Assembly: GCA_015179025.1 (NCBI GenBank)
Contig: WHUX01000256.1
Location: forward strand, 1-64,000
Direction: 5' to 3'
Source: Terfezia claveryi
Lineage: Eukaryota > Ascomycota > Pezizomycetes > Pezizales > Pezizaceae
DNA length: 64,000 nucleotides
The notes under the pieces were generated by a model, which made no database searches, had not been told where the DNA came from, and worked only from the letters and a program-made list of their open reading frames with translations. A program made the position numbers and the translations under genes. This document shows positions 33,081-44,445 of the stretch, one piece after another (position 1 is the first letter of the stretch; every line of letters begins with the position of its first letter).

Positions 33081-33421
33081 TGAGCGGGATACCTTTGGCG
33101 GAAGTTGATATATTTTATCTTTCTACCTGCGAGAGGATTGTTACCTGCGAGAGGCTTTTGTTTCTATCTGCAAGGCGCGGAGGTGGCGGGAGAATTTTGT
33201 TTCCACTTGCGAAGAGTTTTTTGGGAGGTTTCTCGAGTCTCCAGTCAGGGCTCTCAGGCTTATCCGTCACTTCGGTTAATGACCGCATGGGGGTCCCGCT
33301 CATGATTTTCCTTTGTTAGCATAATGTATTTAGCGGTGGACATGGCGCCTTGTTCTGAATCCACCCGGGTTTCCGGGTGGGTCTTCATAAGAGTACTGAG
33401 TATTTAAAAAAAAAAAAAAAA
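33081..33421 (+). mobile_element. LINE 3' untranslated region and poly(A)
   Basis: Repeats of CCTGCGAGAGG / CTTGCGAAGAG type are followed by CCACCCGGGTTTCCGGGTGGG (hairpin) and GAGTACTGAGTATTT, then A18 at 33404-33421. The same order is seen inverted at 33908-34315. Confidence 0.7.
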
Positions 33422-33700
33422 ATTCGGAACCCGGAGAACAGACACTCACTATCCGCTTACATATGGATGCGAACCGACCAGGGCCTACAAAAGAGCTGGC
33501 TACATTACATCGGCAAAGCAGAGAGTCCAGCATGTGCTTGCGGCCACCCGATCGAAAGCGGCTTCCACATCATCTTTGAATGCCCCTGACTACACTGTGA
33601 GAGATCCCTGCGACAAACCGGAGTAGAGAAAGGAAAGGGAGGAGACATACGAGGCCACGGAGGCTTTCTTTGGGGAGATTTTCAGCATCCTTAGATAAGC
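33422..33700 (+). pseudogene. LINE ORF2 C-terminal zinc-knuckle region
   Basis: Reads NPENRHSLSAYIWMRTDQG.QKSWLHYIGKAESPACACGHPIESGFHIIFECP. The C-x-C-x(n)-H-x4-C motif is typical for the end of Tad1/I-type ORF2. After the stop, shifted frames continue EKGKGGDIRGHGGFLWGDF. The A-tail of the preceding LINE copy ends exactly where this begins, so one LINE inserted into another. The minus-strand copy at 56838-57465 has the same C-terminus. Confidence 0.7.
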
Positions 33701-33907
33701 CAGAATTTGTATGGGAAAATAAGAAACCCTCGTTACTAGCAGGTTTCTTAATTATTTGCTTAGTAATGCATATAAAAGTTGAGTTTTTTTGCACATCTAT
33801 ACTCAGTAAATCCTGATCAATTGCCACTTTGTTCCTCTATTACAAGTCCTCTATACCCAAGCTGACTATGCCACCCAAGGAGATTCAAACTCGCCAAGCA
33901 TGAAGTT

Positions 33908-34318
33908 TTTTTTTTTTTTTTTTTTTTATATACTCATTACTCATATGCGATCCCAGTAAGGGGACCATGATGAGCCACCTAGAAACCCAGGTGGATTCAG
34001 GACAAGGCAAGTTAATCTGCCAGGTCCGGCGCGCAGAAAGCAAAGAGGAACAAACTCAAGCGAATCGAGGTCCCATGCGATCATTGACCGGCTTGTGTCA
34101 GATGACCCAAAGGGCCTGATTGAACCTCGACCCAAACAAACCGCTCGCCAGTAGAAAAGTCTCTCCCGTGAGAAAAACACCCGCGCAGGTGAGAAAGGGA
34201 AAATTAGAAACCGCTCGCCAGTAGAAATCCCAAAACCAAACCAAACCCCTCGCAAGTATAACCTCGGCCCTAACAAAACCCCTCGCAAGTAGAAGTGAAA
34301 TAAAACCGCGCGAAGTCA
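33908..34318 (-). mobile_element. LINE 3' end inserted in the 34.3-34.9 kb gene
   Basis: T19 at 33908-33926, then the complement of GCATATGAGTAATGAGTATAT and the CCACCTGGGTTTCTAGGTGG hairpin. Further inside are CACTTGCGAGGGG / CTACTGGCGAGCGG repeats as in the 33.1-kb copy. It is 5'-truncated at about 34318. Confidence 0.65.
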
Positions 34319-34869
34319 AGAGGTGCCTCTTGCTTTACCCCTCCCTGAATTTCAAGTTCTGCCTGCTGTAGCTGTCTCGCATCCAAGCCCCAAGCAGCCT
34401 GAACGACCTTCTCCAGATCTCCTTGGACTTGTTCCAACTTCTTCCACATCTTCAACCTCTCATAAAAGTTCACTACATTTTTCAATTCCAACGTCCCCAA
34501 GTTTGCTCCAATTTCACAGTCTTTTTTGTAGTCGGGATGAACCCACTTGATGTGCAATAATAAGGTACCCTTCTCCTTGCGACTTGCACTTAGGGCATCC
34601 AACTTAGCACGCTTCATGGGTTGAACAGGCGTAATCGGCTGCACTGTCATGTTTTTGACTGGATGTTTGACTGGATGTTTGACTGGAGTATAATCGCAGT
34701 CCTCCTCTTCATCTACACCTGGTTCGATCTTCACAGCAAATTCCCCACGCAGAAAAGAGATTTCTTCCTCAGCCTCCACCTCTTCCGTTTCCACAGCCAT
34801 GCCAGCCTTGCTTTTTGGTTTATTCTTGGTACCGGTAGGTGTCTTCGCCGTAGCGGGTTTTCTGGGCAT
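34318..34869 (-). CDS. unrecognised basic/acidic protein, 3' end replaced by a LINE
   Basis: ATG at 34869; MPRKPATAKTPTGTKNK.. is a Lys/Ala/Thr-rich, histone- or AT-hook-like N-terminus. An acidic stretch (ETEEVEAEEEISF) and a 12-bp tandem repeat giving VKHP three times follow, then a helical part (LLLHIKWVHPDYKKDCEIG.., LELKNVVNFYERLKMWKKLEQV). The open frame ends at 34270 but its last ~15 codons lie in LINE sequence, so the original C-terminus is lost or displaced. Possibly a nuclear protein; the family is not recognised. The gene could still be expressed with the LINE-supplied stop. Confidence 0.45.
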
Positions 34870-35173
34870 CGCTGTAACTTCGCTCTAATTGCGTTGATTA
34901 TTGCTGTGTTTTGGCTAGGTACGTTCGGGGTACAGGGATGTTGTTGTTATGTTTACATGAGTGGTTTACTTGATTATTTCTGTATACATTGCCCTCTACG
35001 AGGGTGTTGTGCCAACCAGACTAGGTTGAGACGTTTTTCTCAAGGATAGACCTAGCCTAGTACGGATCCCAAAGTTATGGAAGGAGGCTTGAGCTGTTCG
35101 TTGCAGTTAGCCTGGAGGTCAACTTAAAGAAGTGGCATGGTTGAAGTGAGGGTCATAGATGCGACCTCGGCCT
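34870..35173. other. gene-free stretch upstream of the 34.9-kb gene
   Basis: This is the 5' flank of the minus-strand gene; nothing recognisable beyond that. The palindrome begins at its right end. Confidence 0.4.
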
Positions 35174-36992
35174 ACAGTTTTTGGCCTAGCTATGATCCAT
35201 GGCGGTGCTGTGATCCATGTCAACACCCCTGCCATGACACATATCCCGAGATACTACGCTGGCCAGACTTCCTCTACAGACCGGATAAATTGTTTCCTGA
35301 CACTCTTGAATATGCTCTACAATATGCGCGTACTAGCTAGTTGAGTAACTCATGTGAAGCCATCATATGCACCAATCCACCTCGAAAAGGCTGTAATTGC
35401 CCCCCCCTCTCAGTACGACCCGTCCACCCACAGATATCATGAACTAACAACTCTACATAGTGCCAGCACCTTAACTTAGCATATATATTTATGTTAGGAT
35501 ACAATATATAGGCATAGAGCTATATAGAACGTTACTATTGTTCGGTACCGATCATGCATAATTCAGCCATTTTGAGCTTTTGGACTATAACAGCCAGTTG
35601 TTCAGTATTTTGATCCTCCTCGGCCTTTTATATCTTCTGCAGCCTCTTTACCTATCTACCTTATACAGCTCCTATATCCTCTATACCATGTGCATCTTAT
35701 TATCCTGTAGATCCAATAACTTGGGTCTATTCACTATTGATCAGACAACTGAGCAACCTGGCTACAAGAATAGTATGCATCGCTCAACAAGCCAATGGCA
35801 GATATGAGGTCAATAAAGGTCACTTCACCTAAAACGGTCCGTAGATATTGAAATCACTAGAGATATGAGATAGAGTATGCAAATGATAGATTGAGCTCTA
35901 TATCCTGTAGCAGAAATAAGATATTGTGGCAGTTTAGTATGACCTAAGCTCAGTAGCTATATATAAGAAATGAGCCAGACCATAGGGGCATGTACTGGAC
36001 AGCCCCGAATTAGTCTCGTGCCCCTGAAGGCCTTCCAGGAGCCGTATACGCATGAAAATCCATATATATAGACGGTGCACCATTTGGCTAGGCCAGCTAG
36101 GTAGTCACGAGCCGTGATTAGGATCTCGTACAAACTGCTATATAAGGCAGATGAGGTTATTGTAATACTATACTATACTATATATAGAGACCTTCTGATT
36201 GCAATAAAATAGAAAGAGGCCTCTAGATGGCAATAAAAGCTACAAAGTGCAATAGAGTGGATCCGGAGGTATAGGCTGTAGACTTCCAATACCCTACCTC
36301 AGCATCAAACAACCCCCCCCCCTTCAGTATATACTGGAGCTGAGGATATAAATAGGTATTGACAATGTTAATAAATCTTTAAGAAACCTTATGCACATAT
36401 ATATATGTACATGAGGAAAAATATAGGGCAAAAATATCATTGAGCAGGCCTGGTGTATAGAATATAGTGTGCAGGGCATAGAGGATATAGGAATCATGTA
36501 AGGTAGATAGGTAAAGAGGCTGCAGAAGATAGAAAAGGCCGAGGAGGATCAAAATACTGAACAACTGGCTGTTATGGTCCAAAAGCTCAAAATGGCTGAA
36601 TTATGTATGATTGGTACCGAACAATAGTAACGTCCTATATAGCTCTATGCCTATATATTGTATCCTAACATAAATATATATGCTAAGTTAAGGTGCTGGC
36701 ACTATGTAGGGTTGTTAGTTCATGATATCTGCGGTGGACAGGTCATACTGAGAAGGGGGGGGGCAATTACAGCCTTTTCGAGGTGGATTGGTGCATATGA
36801 TGGCTTCACATGAGTTACTCAACTAGCTAGTACGCGCATATTGTAGAGCATATTCAAGAGTGTCAGGAAACAATTTATCCGGTCTGTAGAGGAAGTCTAG
36901 CCAGCGTAGTATCTCGGGATATGTGTCATGGCAGGGGTGTTGACATGGATCATAGCACCGCCATGGATCATAGCTAGGCCAAAAACTGTAGG
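35174..36992. mobile_element. 1.8-kb palindromic (foldback-like) element
   Basis: The left arm 35174-35692 is the near-perfect reverse complement (about 95%) of 36470-36992. The ends read CCTACAGTTTTTGGCCTAGC and its complement. The central ~780 bp is unique and AT-rich, without a gene. An ORF of about 40 codons (QLFSILILLGLLYLLQPLYLS) occurs once in each arm only because of the inversion. No target-site duplication is obvious. The arms carry variable C-runs (7 against 9). Confidence 0.75.
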
Positions 36993-37013
36993 AGGCATTG
37001 CCCTGGGCAACCC

Positions 37014-37680
37014 TTAACCAAGGATAGGAAGCACCCCAGCCTCATCTTGTTGTTCTTGCCAGCGTGATCGCAGTGGCTTCAGTTGGCTGATCGCGGCGTT
37101 GAATTTAGAGGCAACAAGGTGAGGTAAGGGCTCTCCCGACTCCAGAGGTAGAGGGCAGTCTCCATAGTAGAGGGAAGTAAGGAAGGATGCGAAGGTTGTG
37201 TATCTGGTGTGGGGTAGAAGGAAGAAAGTAAGTAGAGGGAAGATTAGGAAGGGGGGTGGGGCCAAGGGTATCGTGCGCCAAGGTCGCCATAGCAGTCACG
37301 GTATACAGCGGAGGAGTATATTTATTAGGGGACGGGCTGGTTAGGAGCGTGGTGGCGGAGGAAGGGGTATATTTCTTAGGTTGGGAGGCAGGGCGTTTAA
37401 TTTTCTCTGGATATAGATAGCCTTCAGTTGACCACACAGTAGTGTAGGATTAAGAGTACGACTGTATTACAACTGGGTTAGGATTTTATCGGCTTCAAAC
37501 CAGGGCTTGATACCATGGAAATTAACAACCGTCACCCAGATGTGCTGCTCGAATTGCCTGTCACTGACTTTCTGACCATGCTTGTCTTTCTGTGCTGCTT
37601 GATGCAGCTTGTGATATAAATATATTGTTCTAGGTCTGTTATGGACATATTGTGCAAGTGGTAATATTGCTCTCATGTTT
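37014..37680 (-). pseudogene. unassigned ORF fragments and a repeat shared with 52.9 kb
   Basis: 37676-37467 (..QYVHNRPRTIYLYHKLHQAAQ..FEQHIWVTVVNFHGIKPWFEADK) and 37437-37014 are two minus-strand fragments of unknown origin. About 85 bp at 37045-37130 match 52885-52980 (TTGCCAG..GCRGTGGCTTCAG.TGGCTGATCGCGGCGTT), so at least part is repeat-derived. Confidence 0.3.
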
Positions 37681-37739
37681 CCTACATGTGATTTCTCATC
37701 GAAAAATGCTCCTGCTAGCTTTAGCGTCTTGGCATGAGA

Positions 37740-38914
37740 CTACTGCTAGCACTCATTTGATATAAGTAGATAATATAAAATAATACAAATATAGGAATAG
37801 GTAAATATATACTTAAAAAGTACCTTTTTATATGTAGAAACTATAAGAGGTATACTTATAATAAATATAAACTTATATAGAGTATGTTTATAATGAGAGT
37901 TAATGATACTTATATATAATCCCAATAAGGGACTCTGATAAGAGTATAGATAGAAAATAATATAGAAAACTAATACTCAAGTAGAAATAGATATTGTACT
38001 AGTAGTAAAATATAATAACTTAAAATCTAAAATATATAAGTAGAAAATAAAACTCAATACTAGTAGGAAATGAATACTCTCCCCTAAAAGAATCCTCTAT
38101 ACTATAAAAAAAATAATAAAACTATTTTTATAGACTTTAAGTAGAAAATTAAATAAATATAAATAGATAAAATAAAGGTACTATAAGAGAAAATAAGTAA
38201 AATGAGTAAAAGATACAACTTTATTAACTATTATAACTTATAGGAATAATTAAATACTATAGTTATATATTATACATTGGAAGATATTTCTCTATATATA
38301 GAACTTATACCTAATATTGATCTATTTCTATAGATAGCTAACTAGTAATAGGACTAACTTTCGATACTTTTATTTTTTTATAATAGCTAGAAGTTATATA
38401 GAATTTAAAACTTCTAGTTATTATTAATAATTTAGTAAAATATCAACTAGGTATATATTTTATTAAGGCTCTATAACTAAACTAAAGTTCTATATAAAAA
38501 TATAATTTATATTTATATTATGACTTTTTTAGTATAGTATTACCTTTATAGACTTTCTACTTTTACTATAGTTTTTATTTTTCATTTTAGATAATAATAT
38601 TAATAGTATTATTAGTATTAGTTACTAGATAGTATTTATAAATTATTAAATAGTATTAGTTGGTACCTTTATATATATATATAAGAAGCAATTTAAAGTA
38701 GATATACTATTTTTAGTATTTTATTTTAAGATACTATACTATATTAGGTAATATATTATTACTAGAATCTATATTAGCCCTCATATAAACTCTACTAATC
38801 TATTCTTAACTGAATAATAGCCACTAAAGTAAATAGTACAATATAGAATAAAATATAAATACTTTATAAAAATATAGAAATTTATTAATATATAGTAAGA
38901 ATATAAAATAGATG
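37740..38914. other. extremely AT-rich, RIP-like block
   Basis: Roughly 80% A+T with TA-steps everywhere (TATATA, AATATA, TAGTA), stops in all frames, no recognisable protein. It resumes at 39601-39844 and 40504-41000. This composition is the expected end state of heavy RIP on old repeats. Confidence 0.6.
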
Positions 38915-39595
38915 TGTAAGGAAGTCACATTCCATTTCCCAATGAAATATAACTCCCATTACATACCAACTTTTAACCTAGTGGAATAAGATATTATCAG
39001 GCCACCAACGTCAGCCGACAGATGATAAGAAAGATATAGTAACTTATGTATTTCATTATAGTAATGAGCGTGACTCATTGGAAGGGTCACGCAATACTTG
39101 TAGTTCTATTTCCTAGTAGTTTCTAGAAGTTTCTATCATGTTGATTTCAAATTATATAATGGGTCAAATGATGGCGCACTGCCCCAGCACTGCCCCAGCA
39201 CTACCCCACTCTAGATAGTATATAGTCCCCTGAATTCCCCCCAGTTGGAGGAGCGTTCAAGTCAGTTCAAGTCAGTTCAAGTCAGTTCAAATCAGTTCAA
39301 GTCAGTTCAAGCCAGTGATAGAGACAGAAACAAAGTAGTAGATATCTACCAATAATAAAGTATTGAGCTATTATATTTTGGGCCCATTAGGGCCCATCTC
39401 CCTCTATGTTCCAATAACAAGTTATAGGCCGGTCGGGCCTGCCTTTTACAACTAGAGCGACAATAGAATATATATAGCAAGATATACTTAAACAGAAGCT
39501 ATAGGTTCCGTGCACCTATAGTTTACTATAGTAAACTCTAGTACTGCCGCCCGGCAGTAGAGAGTTGGTTATGAAGCACGCCGCTTTACTTTACA
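38915..39595 (+). mobile_element. solo LTR, subfamily B, 5-bp target duplication AGATG
   Basis: 681 bp from TGTAAGGAAGTCACATTCC to CTTTACTTTACA, flanked by AGATG at 38910-38914 and 39596-39600. It is related to the chromovirus I LTR in reverse orientation: both share TGTAAGGAAGT at one end and the CACTGCCCCAGCACTGCCCC ... ATAGTCCCCTGAATT block. It holds six copies of GTTCAAGTCA (39250-39312). Its base composition is nearly normal within an AT-rich block, so it probably arrived after the surrounding RIP. Confidence 0.8.
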
Positions 39596-39849
39596 AGATG
39601 AGTTTAGATAGATTAATATAAATATTTTTAGATTATATCTAATGTTAATAAGAAAAATAGAGATAAATAATTGATTTATAGTACTAATTAAAAGTTGTGG
39701 AATATATAAAAATTAAGATCTAAATAGTATAATTTAAAGTCTATAGATATAGTTTAAGTAACTTAAATATAATAAAGCTATATATCTAACTTTAAAAGAT
39801 AAGAGAGAGTTAGTAATACTTTTAAAATTCTATAATATAATAGATACTA

Positions 39850-40498
39850 TGTAAAGTGTAGTAAGGGGGACTGGACAATCAGATTAGATTAGATAAGGAT
39901 CTTATCTAATCAGATAGTCTCAGGCTAGTAATGTATACTACAAAGTAGATTACTAATAGTGTATTGTTTATTCTGACTATTAAAGTTATTACCAGTAGCA
40001 TAAGATTACTGTAATAGGTAAAGTAGTATAGGAGTGCCAAAGGCACTTAGAAGATTAACCAGTGGAACTTCTATATTGATTGTACACTAACTATGTTCTG
40101 AGTTCTAGTTCTTCATCCAACTGAAGGAAAATTCAGGGGACTATATGTGTTTCCAACGGGGCAGTACTGGGGCAGTGCTGAGGCAGTGCACCATCATCTG
40201 ACCCTTACATGTGATTGAGATCAATATTATCTGATCTTCTAGATAGTACTTCCAAATACTATCTAGTACAAAATAGGTTAAGTCTTAACTTTGACTTATA
40301 CATATGAAAGCATATGATTGTATGTGAAAGCATGTGAAAGCATGTGAAAGTATGTGAAAGCATGTGAAATATTAGTAAGGCAGATAGCACACAGAATATT
40401 GTATGTTTTGAGATGCTTGCTAAGTAAGAAAATACATAAGAAATACATTTGTGAGGGAGAGGGTTAGTCATAGGGTATGAGTAAGCCACTTCCTTACA
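39850..40498 (-). mobile_element. solo LTR of chromovirus I family, target duplication TACTA
   Basis: 649 bp from TGTAAAGTGTAG to CTTCCTTACA, flanked by TACTA at 39845-39849 and 40499-40503. It keeps the unmutated TGTAAAG end. It carries seven 10-bp repeat units. Orientation follows the LTRs at 6.4 and 25.6 kb. Confidence 0.85.
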
Positions 40499-41320
40499 TA
40501 CTACTATAAATAGTATAAAGCTACTAGAACTTTACTTGATCTTTATTTAGCTTTTTCTTTCTTAGTTTAATATTATTAAACTAACTATAACTCTTTTAAA
40601 CTCTTCTGAACTTAATAAATTACTTACAAGATATATAAGTATATATAATAGTATTAAAGATAATATTATATACTTTCTAATATAAGTAGCTATATATATA
40701 ATATATAGTTATTAAATAAACTAATTTAAGTCATTTTAAGTAATTTAAAAACTAATATATATTAATTAATATAAAATCTATATAAGGTACTATTTAAGCT
40801 TCTAAACCTCTTTTATAATATCTCAATTTATAAAATATTATAATCTTTATACTAGCTTTTTAACTAGTATATTTTTTACTTGCATTTTCAGACTATAGCT
40901 TGCATTGATTCATGTTCTATACAATTAATAATTATTTTATTTTATTACTTATATTTCTCACTTAACTCCTTATATTACTTTCTTCTTTATAAATATAATA
41001 ATATTTTTATTTAATTAGATCTGTCGTCAAAGTCGATAGCAGACAATATATCCCTTTATTCTGTATCATATTCTTCAATTGAAATTCACTAAGTCCTCAA
41101 CAATCATCCTGATTGCTCCTCTGACTTTCTTTTTTAGTGTATCCATTTACTTTCCTCTCAGTTGTCCTTAGAGAACACAAGAATTCAAAAGTATTTGTAG
41201 AATGGTGAAAGCTTTACACTTGCTCAAGTATATTGGTACAATATGGCTCTTGACAATGGGATCCTGCCAGTACAATAAAATTTCCGATTCCTTTTAATTC
41301 AACATCCTTAATAACATCTA

Positions 41321-41394
41321 ACACCTTCCCGATTGGGGCTGCATAGGAGTACTAAGTATTTAAAAAAAAAAAAAAAAAAAACACCTTCACGATT
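41321..41394 (+). mobile_element. 46-nt LINE tail insertion with 14-bp target duplication
   Basis: ACACCTTCCCGATT (41321-41334) and ACACCTTCACGATT (41381-41394) flank GGGGCTGCATAGGAGTACTAAGTATTT plus about 18 A. Only the last ~28 nt of the LINE RNA were copied before the A-tail. This is a clean signature of target-primed reverse transcription with extreme 5' truncation. Confidence 0.75.
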
Positions 41395-42010
41395 TACTAT
41401 GATTCCCTCCGCGTTCCTGTGCCTCTGACATTCTTACCTCTATTTATGCCACCCGCATCCTCGCTTATTGGCTAGAGCTATCGTCTAGGGGAGCTTAATT
41501 TATTGTTTGTGCTTTAGTAGTATTCTCAGAAATTGATATATGTTATGATAGTATCTTCAGGTACGACTACAGGTGTTGGCAAGGATAAAAAAATAAAAAA
41601 TAACAGACATTAGTGCAGTCTGACATTAGCGGGCCTTGGGCCTTGGCAAAATACTGGTGCAGTCCCATTATATATTTATTACCATAAGTGGTGGGTTGCC
41701 GCCATATTCACTTATCTTAGCAAATTTGATGCACCTATTGATGTACATACATTTAGCACAGGTTTATTTCCAACAGGTTTTAGACGACACCTAACAATCT
41801 GAAGCTTAGTGAAGGTTTAGTCACTAACAAACTTGCGAGACTAAACATACCTATATTTTTTATATATATAGATCTCTTCATGTTGGAACTCTAGAGAGAG
41901 AAAAACCTCGGATGTCTTATATACTTATATACTTATATACTCTCATCTACGTGCTACCTCATATATTCACACTGTTTACAGTCATGCATATATACATATC
42001 CGGTGTTCCT
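41395..42010. other. gene-free stretch
   Basis: AT-rich sequence with no supported gene or repeat. CTTATATACTTATATACT is a short microsatellite near 41920. Confidence 0.4.
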
Positions 42011-43071
42011 GTACTATCACTTACTAAGTAATGATCGCCTATATAGTAAAGATCGATAGCAACTAGATAAATTACTGAGAGCAAAGTCACCACGGTATAC
42101 TTCTATATTATCAAATGGCAATACCTATAGTGTAATTGCAGTTGCTGGATTCAATTATCATATCGGCAGCTCTCTCAGAGTGGCTGTGAACTCGCTATAG
42201 AATTCACAACTTCAGCAGCACCTGCAATGCCCCTTCTACTGTAGAGCTCCCAACCCATAACCATGCTCCACCATATATGGCTGTTCACATTATAGATAGA
42301 CTCCCTATAGATCTCTAATATAACTGACATAAGTATAGAGCCTAAGCCAGCCTTCATGGATTTGCTACATGCATTTCAGGTTGTCAAAAATAATATTACA
42401 TATTTTAACAGCTTCCTTAGAATGATATTTGCTTTATTGTAAGAGCCCTAACTGTGCTATTTTTATACAATTATGTCTGTGAGACCTCTAAGTATCCTTT
42501 TACATATTTTTGGAGGCCTTAGCAGCCTCAGCCATCTCTACCGCCTTCGGCTCTTTAGCAAACCTATATAGGAGGCCCCCCTACTCCCATAACTCCAACC
42601 TATGCAATTCAACCTCTTTCATTATCCATATAGCTTTGATTGAGAGATTAAGGTGCCCTTTAAACATTCCACAAGTACGGTTACTAGCATTCTAGACGTA
42701 TATCCTTCTTTGATCCCTGCCTCTTACGTTCTTGATGCATCTCCATCTTTTGGTTAGCTCAGCTCAAGCACCCAAAAACAATCAAATTTTGGTAAATACA
42801 TTATGCTTAAGGCCCTTTTTAATATCTTAAAGCTAGTCCTCATTATGCCTAACTATGCTTATACACCACCTTGGTGACTCGATTGGAGGGGCTTTTGGTG
42901 ACGTTTTAGAAGGAGGGGGAGGGGGTGAAAGTTGGGATATCTCAGGAGCCATTGCAAACCAATATTATTAAGTCTGCGGAAGGTACCTTAAGCTCTTAAT
43001 CAAGACCATATTGGCTATGAGAGAGGTTAAATTGCATAGACTGGAGTTATGGGAGCGAGGGGAGATCCTAT

Positions 43072-43750
43072 TATAAAGTGTTATAAGGGGGACTAGAAGA
43101 TCAGATTAGATAAGATAAGGATCTTATCTAATCAAATAATCTCAGGCTAGTAATGTATACTATAAAGTAGATTACTAATAGTGTATTGTTTATTCTCACT
43201 ATTAAAGTTATTACCAGTAGCATAAGATTACTGTAATAGGTAAAGTAGTATAGGAGTGCTAAAGGCACTTAGAAGATTAACTAGTAGAACTTCTATATTG
43301 ATTGTACTCTTACTATGTTCTGAGTTCTAACTATCTATCCAACTAAAGGGAAATTCAGGGGACTATATGTGTTTCCAACGGGGCAGTGCTGGGGCAGTGC
43401 TGAAGCAGTGCACCATCATCTGACCCTTACATGTGATTGAGATCAACATCATCTGATCTTCTAGATAGTACTTCCAAATACTATCTAGTACAAAATAGGT
43501 TAAGTCTTAACTTTGACTTATATATGTGAAAGCATGTGAAAACATGTGAAAGCATATGAAAACATGTGAAAGCATGTGAAAACATGTGAAAGCATGTTAT
43601 AACATGTGAAAGCATGTGAAATATTAGCAAGGCAGACAGCACACAGAATGTTGTATGTTTTGAGATGCTTGCTGAGTAAGAAAATACATAAGAAATACAT
43701 TTGTGAGGGAGAGGGTTAGTCATAGGGTATGAGTAAGCCACTTCCTTACA
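43072..43750 (-). mobile_element. solo LTR of chromovirus I family, target duplication CCTAT
   Basis: 679 bp from TATAAAGTGTTATAAGG to CTTCCTTACA, flanked by CCTAT at 43067-43071 and 43751-43755. It carries ten 10-bp CATGTGAAAG-type units, which explains its 40 extra base pairs over the 639-bp LTRs. It inserted exactly at the left edge of foldback B. Confidence 0.85.
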
Positions 43751-44445
43751 CCTATCATCAGCAAAAAAAAATGTGCGTCAGGACGTACCACCAAGCGTCC
43801 GGACGCGAGTTTGCGTCCTGTGCGTCCTGTGCGACTGGACGCAATAGACCGTTGCCCCCTCAACACCAATGCTGGGCAGTTGCTCTCGCATCTGGACGCA
43901 CTGGAACGTTGCCCCCTCGCCTGGGACGCAACACCAATGCTGGGCAGTTGATCTCGCATCTGGGACGCACTGGGATGTTGGCCCCGTGCCTGGGACGCAA
44001 GCATACGTGCAACCTTTGTCCCGACGCACTTGGAAACACAACCCGCTTACAGCTTGCATCTGCTACGTTCTTACACCAGCCAGCTATGTAGCCGGGTTTG
44101 CAACCTTTGAATATGCATGCAGCAGAAATATTCATTGTATTCGCCAATTATTATATACACAGAGAGGTATTTAGTAATAGATATGTACACGGAACATTTG
44201 TGCAGCAACACTCGCTCTAACCCTTGGCCTAACCTTCGCTCTAACTCTCGTTGTATCCATCGCTCTAACTCTCGCTCTAATGCTTGCTCTAATTCTCGCT
44301 CTAATGCTCTCTCTAATACTCGCTGTAATATGCTGGGAATAATGAGCAAAGGGAAAAAGCGCGGGGAAGGGAAGTATATATACAGGAAAACCATAGTTGC
44401 CAAGCCGACTGCTAAGGCCGACAATTTAGACTTTCCGAAGACAAT

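Noticed and set aside
43067..43755. CCTAT as the target duplication of foldback B
   Set aside because: CCTAT belongs to the solo LTR. The empty site in palindrome X shows that foldback B duplicated only AT.
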